From Anodontia alba (Eukaryota; Mollusca; Bivalvia; Lucinida; Lucinidae): a stretch of 64,000 nt of DNA. The notes beneath the pieces were generated by a model. It saw only the letters and a program-made list of their open reading frames with translations. It made no database searches and was not told where the DNA came from. Location of the stretch: NCBI GenBank assembly GCA_964016985.1, contig OZ024823.1, positions 64,624,514 through 64,688,513 on the forward strand. Direction: 5' to 3'. Below are positions 11,347-23,539 of this stretch, one piece after another. Numbering within the stretch: position 1 is the first letter of the stretch; each line of letters starts with the position of its first letter. Both the position numbers and the translations under genes were made by a program.

Positions 11347-12359
11347 CACGGTGCCTAACCGCATCGGATGCTATTTGTTCCAAATAGGGTTGCTAGTTGT
11401 GCCAGATCACGATGCTATCCGTGCCAAAGGAGAAGTAAACAGAGGGGTGCACTCAGATTAGAATGGATAAACAATCTCAGTTTGGGTAGGTAGAGTAGAT
11501 GTTTACTCAACGGAACATTTGGATGTTTGGTCAAACATTTTCTGCCAATAAAATGTAGTTGAAGCGGTCCCTTTGAAATGTCAGCTGAACCAAAATGCTG
11601 GCGAGCCTTCTGTGGCAGGTTACTGTCCATTTGAATTAGAGCAAATGAATGCTTTTCAATGCTTTCGAGGTGTTTTTCTTTATAGAAGTCAAGACCAATA
11701 ATATATGCAAACAATGTCACTCCATACATCTCTTAGACGTTATTTGTTTGCACCTAAAACAGTAACATTGACCTAGCCAGTTAATTTTCAGTAGCGACGG
11801 ATGCTATTTGTGCCACGAATAAGAGCCAACATGTGGCACATGATATATTTTGAGAAAAAGCAACGGATGCTATTCGGGGCAGCAACGGCTGCTATTTGGG
11901 GGCATTCTCATTTGTTTGTGAAAAGAGCGTCGGGTGCCTCTTTTGGGGGACAATCTCATTCCGTGCTCGTACGCAGGGGGCGATGCCTAGATTTACCGGA
12001 AAAACTCAAAGTACCAGAACGACTACTAAACACCGGAACGACCACAGTACTATGAAGAAGAAAATACCATCTGGTAGTGATGATGGTGGGGGAAGGGATA
12101 AAAAGGGTTTCGAGTGTATTTGTTCTCTGTTTTTATAAATAAGAAGGTACAATAAAATTATAAAAATGTTTGTTGATACATGGTAGACTTGAGTGACCCA
12201 AGTTATTAACTAGACTGCAATACAGACTTCTATTTGACTTTTTGTCTTGTCACAAGTTTCAAAAACATCAGGTGCAGTGGAACAGTCTAGTTATTAACTG
12301 ATCTGAAATAACTGACCTCACTTAATTAAGAGCTCCTCCCTGTAAGCATTCTACATCCC

Positions 12360-12450
12360 AGACGGCATGCTTACGTTGGGCCACGTTGAATAATGGTTGG
12401 TCATTTCGTTGGCCCAACGTAGACATTCAACGTAAGTCTGCTCAATTCAA
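12360..12450. repeat. Inverted repeat around GTTGGCCCAACG
   Basis: 'cttacgttgggccacgttga' faces 'ttggcccaacgtagac' plus 'attcaacgtaag', a possible stem of about 20 bp. The role is unknown; it may be a further small MITE. Confidence 0.35.
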
Positions 12451-13155
12451 ACACACTCAATGAAGCACTAACACACGATGAAAACTGGGTCTAATTAAAG
12501 AATATCTTCACCCCAGACTTACATTAATACATGTGTAATTAGCCCCCAGTTTTCACAATAGAAGCGTGACATAAGATGGTACGTTGTCCCCTCCAATAAG
12601 ACATGCTATAAATACGCATGCGCAACCATCTAGAGGGTCTGGATGTCTCATTCTTGGTCTAAACCGTCGTCTGGTTCTATACCACTGTACATGTGTGTGA
12701 ACAGCGACAGCTCAGGCGCGAATATGCACCAGTCAATTATTTCCCCGTGGGGGTGGAGGGGATGGGGGCATACCATGGGGATTAGACTGCCTAATAAATC
12801 TCCACCCTTGGGAATTCGATAGGAAACTTTGACCCTGGGGCTGGATGTTGGATACTTTAGAAAGATTATGTCAATAAAATAAGATGTAATTTTTAATGCC
12901 CATCTAAGGGATTTTCGACAAAAATTGCTGCCCGTGGGTAGGAAATTAGACAACAGATTTTCAAAATTGTCTATCCCCTCCCCCTCCCCCCGCACCCCCC
13001 CCCCCCTCCACGTCAGTCCACCACCCTCCACCGAGGGAAAACATTCATTGGTGCATTAGAGCCATTAATTTCACCTGGACTGGCTCATTAAATAAATATT
13101 ATATTCTGTGTACACGCCTGCAGAGTCTGTGGCGTCCGTTTAGCCATACGTTAGT

Positions 13156-14134
13156 ATGGTGGCATATTTCTGCCACGAGATACCTAGGTAGCTATCACGT
13201 ATGGTGGCATATTTCTGCCACGAGATAGCTAGGTAGCTGTCACGATACTTTCAATAATTATCTTGATATTTCGAAGTTTCCTGAAAAGATTATCTTAATA
13301 ATCTAAAGTTTCCTGGAAATATTATCGCGAAAGTTTACAGTATTATCGCGATATTTTTTGTGTTAGTGCCCAGAGCTGCCATTTATTTTCTGTTATCAAT
13401 AAATAGAACCGATATCGGAATATCTTCAATTATACTTTTGAAAATTCACCGAGGGTATTCACCAGCGACTTTAAGGTAAGGGGCACAGGGAACCAATTGT
13501 GACAGGACTGCTGATTGGGGCAAAAAAGCCCGGGGGTAGTTATTTTGTGTAAGGCGACCTGTGATTGCTTAATAATAAAGATGAATTAGACCTCATCATT
13601 CTAATTTGAAGAAAATAATGTTTGTGTGTAATTTTCTGATTGTTTCAAAGAAATATGTTTCTGTGTGTGTTTGCTGGAGCCAAATGAAGAAGTGGTGAAA
13701 TCGCAAGGTTTCAATTTTTGACACATGCCAATTGAGGGGTTGCTACATTCAGCCTCCAAAACGTCCCAGAAAGTGCTGGTGATGGTGGTATTTTTCCTTT
13801 TTTATTAGCACAGCTAAACTCTTAGGGTACAGTGAACTTTTTTTTTTCATAGAGCTACATGGTAATTCCACCCTTTTTGGTGGTTAAGGGTTCATTTCAG
13901 GGTATGGCTGGGCTTAAAAATTTTGCTTTAATTCAAAGACTATCTAGATACTAATATCATTTCCGAGCAGTATCACGAAATTTTGCGTCAAGATATTTTC
14001 TGGAAATTAAAAAAACATATCTAGATAATTCAAGTTATTGCGATAATGTTTTCAGGAAACTTTTTATTTTCTGGAAAATTAAGAATATTATCGCGATAGC
14101 TATCTAGCTATATCGTGGCAGAAATATGCGACCA
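13156..14134. mobile_element. Mutator-like foldback element, family TGGTGGCATATTTC
   Basis: The left end TGGTGGCATATTTCTGCCAC (with a second partial copy starting at 13,202) is matched by the inverted right end TGGTCGCATATTTCTGCCAC. TACGTTAGT flanks both sides (13,147-13,155 and 14,135-14,143), a 9-bp target duplication as expected of Mutator-like elements. The interior has repeated AT-rich words such as 'attatcgcgata' and no gene. Confidence 0.7.
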
Positions 14135-14739
14135 TACGTTAGTGAATATCATTATTTGTTTTACCCTGAAATTACTATAGTAATTCGGCGTAGTTTCTTT
14201 TTTTTTTTTTTTTTAATTATATTTATTTTCTTCGAATTTTAGAATAATGCAGATATACTGATGTTCAATCTACAATTTAACAATTCGTAGGACAGAAAGA
14301 AACTATTTCAAGCCCAATGAAAAAAAAAATGAAAAAAGAAAAACGCGTACCAATGGCACAAATTTTATCCGGTCACACGTATTGGCACATAATTTATCTG
14401 CTGCCATGCACAAATAGCATGTAGTGCCAGATCGTGGAAAAAGGTAGTTTTATTTATATCCTTAAACATAATATCCACCGCTGACAGTGTTTTGGCAAAT
14501 GTATTATCAGCTTACTTCTTTCTGTAATTTAAACTTAACAAATGACCCCTCCAATGACTATAAATATGTAACCAAAGCATCGAATACCGTCTCTCGAAGC
14601 TGAGTCCGTTTGCTTTTATCTCTTATTCATACTATGAAGATACTTTCTACCGGCATGCATAGAACTGTTTTAAAAGTTTTGATATGCTAATGTTCCGTAG
14701 AGACAGCGATCTAACTGTTAAACGAAATCTAAAGGAATA

Positions 14740-14970
14740 ACAAAAAAAGGTAAGAGAAAAGTCCAGGGAGTGCCACAATTACAAACCGCAGCCCTTCCCA
14801 GACCCCAGGAGGAAGAGGAAACCGACAAATCCAAACAAGCACAAATCGAACAAACGTACGAAAAGCACTAAGATTAGCTCTCTCTTCCCCAAGCAAGGTA
14901 ATCGCAGTACTAAAAGGACTGAAAAACACAAGAACAAAATGACACATGGAAGACATACAACAAACCTTCT
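14740..14970 (+). repeat. GGTAAGAG repeat family, copy B (truncated)
   Basis: Starts with an A-run and ggtaagagaaaagtccaggg at about 14,750 and stops abruptly at about 14,967 ('catacaacaaa'), so about 40% of the full length is present. Inserted within the 3.7-kb element. Confidence 0.75.
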
Positions 14971-15088
14971 AACATGAGCACTCTTACCAGATTTTCTCCT
15001 TTGGCACGGATAGCATCGTGATCTGGCAAGACTAGCATCAAGCAACCCTATTTGGAACAAATAGCATCCGATACGGTTAGGCACCGTG

Positions 15089-16318
15089 TACATGCATCTC
15101 AAGTGCAGAACGACATGCTGGTAGCAAGTTCATGCCCATGCCATTTGAAATATACATGCATTCCTATGACTTTGATACTTCTTCACAAACATGTCGTACC
15201 TCAACTTATTTACATTGGTGTAAGTTGCACACCATAAATAGCACAAGTGAGTGCTTCCATGTCACTGATAAGGGCCTCAGAATAGTATTGCTCTTACCCT
15301 ACCCTCTTTAGAGTTCGGACAAACTGGGGATTTTTCTTTATCAGTTTGATAGATGCAATCTTTCCGCGCCGGACAAATGCACTGGTAGTATCGCAACCTG
15401 TAGCCGGTAAGACTACGCAAATTACTTCGCTCTTATTCTAAACTCTGTCATTGACATTTAGAAAGTGTCTTTTGTTGCCTGTGCCTGTGTCAAACAAAAT
15501 TCTCAAGTTTATTTCCTTGCACTAATACATCCGTGTCTGGTGATCTGACAACAATAGTTTTTGCCTCAGGCTGTGATGTTCTAACATTGAGGCAGTGAAG
15601 TATTATTCTGGTGTCTGCTTTCCTGAGAAGAAAATACTTTCTTCTGGATAATTTGATTCCGTCATTTCGTCTTCACAGGTAAGACGGAACACATTTTTAC
15701 TGACAACGTAATGTATGTTACGGCCTATAAGCCTAGATGCATACTTGTCCGTCTTCCACTGATCCAGAAGTAAGTTTATCTGTGTCTTGTTTTTGTCATT
15801 GCTCAGAAAGCTCTTCCAGTCATGTGGAGTCTTAGTCCTTGTACCAGATAATAGATGTGTTGGTGCTGTTCCCCTGCGTGTGCGTTCATAAGATTTGACG
15901 GAATGCTGTATGTATGTATCAGTGACGAAATCTACACACTTGGCCTTTGGTAACTGGTTGAAAAAAAAATCTGCCAGTTCCTCAAAAGTATCTGGAGTTG
16001 CTGTTAAGCTTTGTAGAATGGCACTGCCGTCAATGATATGAACAGCATCAGACGTTCGATCTATTCTTGGTTCAGTGTGGGATTCCAAATTATGGAGAAG
16101 TTTTGACTTGTCTGTTTTGTAGGCATGCCGTCAGCATTTGCCAAAGACCGTGGTACAGGTCCCTAAGGGAACGATAAAGTCAGCTCGAGGTCAACATTAT
16201 GTTCAATGGAAAGAAGAACAAGCTGGCCGAAGATGTTTCCTTTCAGCTCTTATCTGGCTGATTTTGTTTTGAGAACTGGTCAATTTCTTCTTGACCTCGC
16301 AGGCTGCAAACGTTTTTA
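15089..16318 (-). pseudogene. Transposon gene: XPG/FEN-like nuclease region
   Basis: From 16,318 downwards, broken frames encode FGQLVLLSIEHNVDLELTLS, then (15,603-16,088) HIIDGSAILQS, KCVDFVTDTYIQHSVK, SYERTRRGTAPTHLLSG and HDWKSFLSNDKNKTQINLLL. Further on (about 15,310-15,430) comes LPATGCDTTSAFVRRGKIAS, then ACRSALEMHV next to 15,089. An aspartate-bearing strand, a basic ER(T)RR segment and a GCD-T helix-hairpin-like motif resemble the order in XPG/FEN-type nucleases, where the GCD motif carries a metal-binding Asp. The reading frame shifts several times. The resemblance is my judgement; a profile search would settle it. Confidence 0.55.
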
Positions 16319-17041
16319 TGGTGGCATATAACTGACATCTAAATGTTGAGATACTAAGTCAACTTTTTCTGCTTTTATGTCGACTTAAAATATATGACCT
16401 GATGCTATATCGACTTCCGGTGACAATGGTTACCGCGACTGCAAGTCGTAATACTGTCCGGAAGTGTCATCCACAACGTCAGCAGCATGAAACATTTTTA
16501 CAACTATATGTCGACATTATAATTATTATCTCGACTTCCGGTCATATTATGTAGAAGGATTTGTTGAGAAGATAATGATAGTCAGATAGTAACTATGCTG
16601 GCCGAGATAGTTAAATTCGGGACGATGTGACGTATTAAGTTTAGGGCTTAATATAGTGTTTGGTGGCATATAGATATTACATAATTATCGTTTCTTGTAA
16701 ACAACCCTGCGATGCAATAAGACTGGCGCTGCCTGTGTGATTTTGGTCTAAAAATAAACTTTCACGACTACGAAAACGTATCTCAACGCTAACTGGCAAA
16801 TCATGACATGTAAAAGAACCGGAAGACGAGATAATAAACAATAATAGAAAATAATTCGTCATACAATGTTAACACGCTTTGTTTTCTTGAAGGCAGCTTA
16901 CAGCAATATTACGACCTGCAGAGGCGATAACCATTATTAACGAAAGTCGATATAGCATCAAGTCATACATTGTAAGTCGACATAAAAGCAGAAGAAGTCG
17001 ACTTAGTATGTCAATATTTAGATGTCAGTTATATGCCATCA
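16319..17041. mobile_element. Mutator-like foldback element, family TGGTGGCATATAAC
   Basis: The left end TGGTGGCATATAACTGACAT and the inverted right end TGATGGCATATAACTGACAT extend into about 95 bp of inverted repeat. Flanking 10-mers AACGTTTTTA (16,309-16,318) and TACGTTTTCA (17,042-17,051) match at 8 of 10 positions, a worn Mutator-type target duplication. Skipping the element brings the gene back into register. The right part is duplicated at 18,102-18,515. Confidence 0.65.
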
Positions 17042-18101
17042 TACGTTTTCAGCTTGTTACGTTTGATCAAGTTATGAAAGCCAACAGACTTATCAACTAG
17101 TCGTGATTGGATGAAGTCTTCCATAGACTTCTGGCCAATGACGGGTGCACCGAGAAAATCATTTGCGATTTTAGGCTTAACAGGAACACCCGATGACAAA
17201 CAGTACAGTTCGTTATCATCGACACTAGAACTGAAGGGGTTGTTGAAGCCAAAAATTGCCTCAGTTACTCGTTTGACATCATGCTCACTATTTTGCATTT
17301 GAGCTGGTCGCAAGTCTGTGTGGCTTGACATTTCGCCAGTGCTCATTTCAGTGTGCTGAAGAGTGGCTTCAACATATTGAGCTCTGAGGTGACAAGTAAT
17401 ACACCATCTGTAGTAGGAAGCGTAGTTCCTGCTGAAGCCTTTGATACCTCCTATGGCGGTTTATTGTTTGCTCAACAGTGATGTCAACAGCATTTCTAGT
17501 GCATAGTACTGATAACCTTGACACACTAAACCCATTTTGTTCAAGCAGTTCTTTGCATCCCAGATGTGTATCAGACATCAATGTCATCAGGTACAGATGT
17601 ACATATCGTGCGTAGTTGGTGTGATCATAAGCGAAGAACATTGGACACAAAGCATACAGAGCTGCGATATGCAAATCAAGGTAATTAGCTTTCGTAGCAC
17701 TGATAAGTGTCAATATCATCTGAATTATGCCCATGTATCGCGCCCAGAACTGGGCCGTTTTACCATAAGCGCCATTCAGAATTAACGAACTTATTATACT
17801 TTTCAAAGTAATCTCGGAATTCCTCAGATCGTTCAACCTTGCTCAAAACCTCTTTGCGTGGATTTTCAATGAGATCCTCTAGCATCGCGAATGTGTCATG
17901 TGACAAACATTCGCCACGTTTGTGCTTTTCTTCAAATTGTGTCAACAGAAACCGCTCTAGAGCTTCAAATAGTAGCTTATGCACCCACAGAGCTCTCTTG
18001 AAATCCTTTCCTGACATCACTGTTAAAATCACTAGAAAACGCTAACTGCCAGTAAATCAGTTTAAGGACAACTCTTAATATACAGTGTACACACAGTAAG
18101 A
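16628..18101. repeat. 1,474-bp tandem duplication, copy 1
   Basis: Repeated head to tail at 18,102-19,575. I found about a dozen base differences by eye, so the copies are about 99% identical. It starts inside the foldback element 16,319-17,041 and ends in the transposon gene. TGACG occurs at the start of copy 1 and again just after copy 2, a microhomology that could have seeded the duplication. Confidence 0.9.
17045..18032 (-). pseudogene. Transposon gene, middle segment, copy 1
   Basis: The segment encodes, in order, KDFKRALWVHKLLFEALERF (from about 18,010), a helical stretch with RSEEFRDYFEKYNKFV, then FWARYMGIIQMILTLISATK, HIAALYALCPMFFAYDH and NYARYVHLYLMTLMSD, then (17,029-17,346) MSTGEMSSHTDLRPAQMQNS and a tail GFHNLIKRNKLK cut by the foldback element. 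Frameshifts at about 17,450 and 17,770 separate the three open pieces. The block with Trp, Tyr and an FFAYDHTNYARY motif recurs in multicopy invertebrate genes I have seen without an assigned function. No catalytic motif is visible here. Confidence 0.5.
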
Positions 18102-19575
18102 TGACGTATTAAGTTTAGGGCTCAATATAGTGTTTGGTGGCATATAGATATTATATAATTATCGTTTCTTGTAAACAACCCTGCGATGCAATAAGACTGG
18201 CGCTGCCTGTGTGATTTTGGTCTAAAAATAAACTTTCACGACTACGAAAACGTATCTCAACGCTAACTGGCAAATCATGACATGTAAAAGAACCGGAAGA
18301 CGAGATAATAATCAATAATAGAAAATAATTCGTCATACAATGTTAACACGCTTTGTTTTCTTGAAGGCAGCTTACAGCAATATTACGACCTGCAGAGGCG
18401 ATAACCATTATTAACGAAAGTCGATACAGCATCAAGTCATACATTGTAAGTCGACATAAAAGCAGAAGAAGTCGACTTAGTATGTCAATATTTAGATGTC
18501 AGTTATATGCCATCATACGTTTTCAGCTTGTTACGTTTGATCAAGTTATGAAAGCCAACAGACTTATCAACTAGTCGTGATTGGATGAAGTCTTCCATAG
18601 ACTTCTGGCCAATGACGGGTGCACCGAGAAGATCATTTGCGATTTTAGGCTTAACAGGAACACCCGATGACAAACAGTACAGTTCGTTATCATCGACACT
18701 AGAACTGAAGGGGTTGTTGAAGCCAAAAATTGCCTCAGTTACTCGTTTGACATCATGCTCACTATTTTGCATTTGAGCTGGTCGCAAGTCTGTGTGGCTT
18801 GACATTTCGCCAGTGCTCATTTCAGTGTGCTGAAAAGTGGCTTCAACATATTGAACTCTGAGGTGACAAGTAATACACCATCTGTAGTAGGAAGCGTAGT
18901 TCCTGCTGAAGCCTTTGATACCTCCTATGGCGGTTTATTGTTTGCTCAACAGTGATGTCAACAGCATTTCTAGTGCATAGTACTGATAACCTTGACACAC
19001 TAAACCCATTTTGTTCAAGCAGTTCTTTGCATCCCAGATGTGTATCAGACATCAATGTCATCAGGTACAGATGTACATATCGTGCGTAGTTGGTGTGATC
19101 ATAAGCGAAGAACATTGGACACAAAGCATACAGAGCTGCGATATGCAAATCAAGGTAATTAGCTTTCGTAGCACTGATAAGTGTCAATATCATCTGAATT
19201 ATGCCCATGTATCGCGCCCAGAACTGGGCCGTTTTACCATAAGCGCCATTCAGAACTAACGAACTTATTATACTTTTCAAAGTAATCTCGGAATTCCTCA
19301 GATCGTTCAACCTTGCTCAAAACCTCTTTGCATGGATTTTCAATGAGATCCTCTAGCATCGCGAATGTGTCATGTGACAAACATTCGCCACGTTTGTGCT
19401 TTTCTTCAAATTGTGTCAATAGAAGCCGCTCTAGAGCTTCAAATAGTAGCTTATGCACCCACAGAGCTCTCTTGAAATCCTTTCCTGACATTACTGTTAA
19501 AATCACTAGAAAACGCTAACTGCCAGTAAATCAGTTTAATGACAACTCTTAATACACAGTGTACACACAGTAAGA
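18102..19575. repeat. 1,474-bp tandem duplication, copy 2
   Basis: Second copy of 16,628-18,101. It includes the right half of the foldback element (18,102-18,515) without its left half, which shows that the duplication happened after that insertion. Confidence 0.9.
18519..19506 (-). pseudogene. Transposon gene, middle segment, copy 2
   Basis: Same content as 17,045-18,032, including the same two frameshifts, so both breaks are older than the duplication. This copy is the one directly continuous with the N-terminal part of the gene at 19,767-21,790. Between 19,507 and 19,766 the frame is eroded and I cannot follow it. Confidence 0.5.
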
Positions 19576-19766
19576 TGGTGACGTTGTTGCTGTGGATTCA
19601 TGACGTCGATGATGTCACAATACAATGTAAAGTAATTCAGATTTATCAGAAGCAAATATAAAATGGATTATGTCCCTTTCAAAACTGTAAATAGTTGTAC
19701 TTTAACAATTATCCACTTGCGCAAATGCCAGATTCTATGACGATTCTGAAAATCCACTGCCTTTCA

Positions 19767-20523
19767 TCATCTTCCCAACCGTACCAAATAATGAACAGAT
19801 CGTGTGGAAACGCCCATTCGAACTATAATCTTACTGAATTGTTCGAAGTACTGCCAAACCAAGGCGTAGGCTTTCTTGGCAACAGCCAGTTCAAACGTAA
19901 CAATAGCATATTCTTGGCCAACTTCACTACTGGCCTTCAGCGACTGTTCCAATATATACTGCACTGTGGATTTTTCATTTATGGATCCATTAAGTGGGGC
20001 CATATACTCGACATTTGAGGTAGGATATTTTCTTTCCGCAGCCGTCTGTGACAGCCATCCTGACCAAGACGGAACTGTCTGGCTCTCCGTAGACCCACCT
20101 ATATCACGACAGATAAGCCATGTAAAGTTCTCCATTTCTGTATGCTTGAATGAGTAGTCAAACCTTATTTGTCTGAATATCAATCGTTGGGTCGACCTTT
20201 GGCTTGGAATAGCAAGGTCTAATTTGATTTTCAGTGGGCACCACAGACCTGTCCTTTGATTTGGGAGCTGTGTCTGTTTCTGCTGCAACCACAGGCATAT
20301 CTGGATCACGAAGCTTTGTATTACAATGCCATGTGTGGAATGTGTGGTTCCAGACCCTGATGCTCTTCGTCCAAATCAAAATCGTCATAACACAAATGAA
20401 TGACAGAATTATTGTCTCTGGAAATATTTCTCGGTAAAACCGACCTGACGAGGTAACGGAATTACACATTTCTGTTTCCAGCTCCAGAGTTCGTGAATCT
20501 GACTGGCCATGATCAAAACGCAT
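19767..20523 (-). pseudogene. Transposon gene, N-proximal segment
   Basis: Two overlapping open pieces. The 19,767-20,309 piece has FTWLICRDIGGSTESQTVPS, WSGWLSQ, VEYMAPLNGSINEKSTVQYI, and then QEYAIVTFELAVAKKAYALV ending in IVRMGV. The 20,158-20,523 piece has HGQSDSRTLELETEMCNSVT and a linker CYSKPKVDPTIDIQTNKV. A frameshift at about 19,810 breaks the expected helical continuation after IVRMGV. The segment is colinear with the Cys-rich part upstream and the duplicated part downstream. Function unknown. Confidence 0.5.
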
Positions 20524-20533
20524 GTGAGATTTC

Positions 20534-21790
20534 TTACAGCCATGGGATGTGTAAGATGTTTTGGCATATTCCAGTCACCATTGGTTGCAGCATAACGTCT
20601 TCAGCAAAAGACAGTGCATAACGTTGTGACTTCAAACTGGCATGTTTAACTGGCTTTCCAGTTATGATATAGATAAGGAATGTTAATAAAATATCTGGAG
20701 GCCGTCTCTCGCCTGAAAGTAACCATGCAGCAGATGGGGACCAATATATATGGTTCACTTTCTAGTCTGCCTTCATTTATAAGCCGTCTTATGATCGTTG
20801 CACACTCTATAAGGCGCCTCTCATCCGAAGCTGCTAATTTATATACGGTCTCAACTGCTTCTCCTTCTATATCAGCAGCATATACTAATTCTGCTTTCTT
20901 CCGGGGTTGCTAGAAAGCCAGCTTTTTTTCCCCAAAATGTTTGCATAGCTTGTTTTTCAATTTATAGGTTTTATAATTTCCATTGTAGAATTTCGGATGG
21001 GCTTCAATCAGATATGTTAGATACATTTTCCGAATCATAGAAAGTCTTTCTACATTTCCCCCAGTCAAAATATGATCTTCTATGTACTTATTGATGTACT
21101 GAAATGCAGCATTATGTGCTACCTGTTACTGAGAGAACTCACTATCTGTGTGCGTTACGTGCCTTGCAACTGTATCTCATGTGTAATTTCTGCGACAATG
21201 ATTATGATACCATGCTCCCTAGCTCGTAAGTCCTGGCCGCGTATTTTGCAAAGAAGCTTTTCATCACCCTTCGCATCGGCGGCAATTTTGATTGATTCTT
21301 CAGCTGTTGGTGTAACGCACTTCACCAATTTGTGTTTCTTTCGATTAACTTGTATACATTCTTTACTACAGAATAAGCATTTGTCAGCAGGAAACAGCGC
21401 TCTATACGTGACAGAAGATGCCGCTGAAGAGGGTCTGCTTCTTTTTAAAGTACCATGGACCGCATTGACTGTTGCTGTTGAACTGATCTTGCGTTTCCCA
21501 GCCTTCGGGAGAAGTGTAAAGAGCTGGTAACACCTTCTGTGGTACCTGTGTACCTTTGCATCAAAATTCTCGAGTATGTTACCCGATATTTCTTGGAGCT
21601 TATGTTTCACTTCAGAAAATGTTGGCCTCTTTTCTGCTGCTGTTGTGATTTTATTGAAAGCCTCTTTCGTAGCAGGCGTGATAGCGTCATCAACTGTGTT
21701 GGAGAAATGTATAATGCAAATTCTCCCACTGCTGTCTGTTGTGCTGGTTTTTTTTACTACCTTGCGGCTTTGTCTTCAGAGCCACTGATA
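20534..21790 (-). pseudogene. Transposon gene, N-terminal Cys/His cluster
   Basis: The N-terminal part is open at 21,155-21,610 and continues upstream in a second frame to about 21,780. Visible motifs are NFDAKVHRYHRRCYQLFT, then ADKCLFCSKECIQVNRKKHK and KLVKCVTPTAEESIK; after a shift at about 21,210 comes an HNHCRRNYT-like segment. The spacing of Cys/His pairs suggests a zinc-binding DNA-binding domain at the start of a transposase-sized protein. Downstream, 20,534-21,150 encodes helical sequence in broken frames, including IEGEAVETVYKLAAS near 20,855. No intact start codon can be assigned. Confidence 0.5.
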
Positions 21791-22019
21791 ATTCCATTTT
21801 GAAATAAAGAATGTATGAACTTTCAATAATATGGGAGTATGAAACTCGTGCTATAATACAGATGTTTAAAACAGCAAAGTGAGATGACAAGAAATATGTC
21901 TTTCTATGAAAAAAAAAAAAAAAAAAAAACAATTATGTTGAGAAAATGAGAAGAAAACACGCAATATTGTTTTTGATTGCTCGGATATTTTGATTGTTTG
22001 GCTGATTGGCTGATAAATT

Positions 22020-22075
22020 GATAGCGAGCACAGCTCGCGACGCGCACAGCGCGTCGCGAACGAAGTGAGCTCTAC
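22020..22075. repeat. Inverted repeat of GCGAGC/GCTCGC words
   Basis: 'gagcacagctcgcgacgcgc' is followed by 'acagcgcgtcgcgaacg', giving a GC-rich stem in AT-rich surroundings. Probably the end of another small element. Confidence 0.4.
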
Positions 22076-22099
22076 GGTAGAAAATATGATCAAGGAAAA

Positions 22100-23539
22100 G
22101 TAACATACAACGATATATATTTTCAGCAGAAATCACTCTGACCAATTTTCTTCCCGTTTTCTTCCCGGAAGTTGTCACCGGAAGTTGACAGGACTGGAGC
22201 AGACTTGATACTAATAAGCGTCACGAAGTGACAAGAAACGAATGTGAATAAGAGTCACGAACATATATTGCTGATTATTTTTATTATTTATTATTGATTT
22301 ACATATATGTTTTATATACTGATAGTCATTCTTTAATAATGTTGTGAAGGACTTTTGAAGAGACTACAGATAGGGTCTGTGCTGTGCTCGCATTTAGGCT
22401 AAGCCTATTTTCATATTATTATACAACAAGAAAACTAGATAGACGGCGAAGGATCGATACAGCAAGTAAACCAGACAAGCACGGATTAAATAACGGACAG
22501 ATTGACAGACTATTCACCAATTAGAAAATTACTGCTGATGTTTTTACTGATTAATTGATTGATTGATTGATACAGAAAGACAGAGACAGACAGTAGAAGA
22601 CGGATAGAAGCAATAAAAGCAATGCTGAATTCTTATCAAATCTAGCAAATGAAAAATCAAACAATTAAACGCATCAAATATCTATAGCAAGAGAAACTCT
22701 TACAAATATTTATAACTATTTGTTATTAACTATCAAAATACAAATAGCAAGTTATATGTTTTCAGCTTGCGATCTTTACGGAACGAGAGCAGAAGACAAA
22801 GTGACGTCGCATTTTGCGCAACTTTTTCATTTGCATTAGTCTAACGTCATTATAAACACATCGTACCTATCCAACGCACGCGTCAAGGGAAAAACGTAAC
22901 TAACTAGATTACATTCGGCTCGTCTCCCGAAAGATGAACATTTCACATTTCAGAAATTGAAATGAGAAACCACACAGTAATAATGTGTATGTGTATTATT
23001 TAACGACTCTATGGTTTGTAAATTCGAAATAGTTTAGCGGGTGTAACAGGTTAGCGGGTGTGACTGAGGCACATCATTGTAACGATACTACTAATAAGAG
23101 GCCTTTTTCCCTTGCCGCGTATTTATTTGTTGCACGTGCATTTGCTCATACAGGTGCTGCATTACATTAACAAGCCAGTGTAGTGTAATCGGATTGTTCT
23201 CGGCTAGAAAATGACAGTTTTCCGTTGATGATTGTCATAGTTTCCCCATTCCTTCTAAAAGCGTAAATTGTGGCTACTCGTTAAGACCGCCGCAACAATT
23301 CGGCGCTAACAAGTAGTTGCGGTCATGGTACCTAAGCCATAAATCAATCTCATAAATCCGTAAACGAATGACGAATCAGAATGTTTAGACCAACAGACAT
23401 GGACCTCAGAATAAAGGGTGTAATCAGGCGTCCGCGGATAGGAAGTATTACTTGGTAAGCAAGCTTCGCCCACCATGCCCATAGGCCTGAACGAAGGAAA
23501 TATCGGTAGAAGCGTATGTCCGGGATCTGGGAAGTCTAC
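22100..23539. other. Transposon right arm, no gene seen
   Basis: AT-rich, with many short direct repeats such as 'attgattgattga' near 22,555 and a degenerate relative of the hairpin MITE core near 23,264-23,325. No coding sequence supported. Confidence 0.5.

Larger units (their letters stand above)
11347..15088. mobile_element. 3.7-kb non-autonomous TIR element inside the transposon gene
   Basis: The ends carry about 95-bp inverted repeats: left CACGGTGCCTAACCGCATCG, right the inverse ending CGGTTAGGCACCGTG. They contain the words ATGCTATTTGTTCC and GATGCTATCCGTGCC. Variants of 'ATGCTATTTGTGCC' recur just inside both ends (11,806, 11,866, 11,889 and inverted near 14,400). ACAT lies next to both ends. 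No transposase frame was seen. It contains the foldback element at 13,156-14,134 and repeat copy B at 14,740-14,970. Its insertion splits the transposon gene between 15,089 and 11,346. Confidence 0.65.

Noticed and set aside
13156..17041. Foldback elements first taken as Tc1/mariner MITEs because TA flanks them
   Set aside because: The match beside the ends extends to 9-10 bp, which fits Mutator-like elements better.
16628..19575. Tandem copies as a pure assembly duplication
   Set aside because: About a dozen differences separate the copies, so they are not one sequence entered twice, although long reads should confirm.
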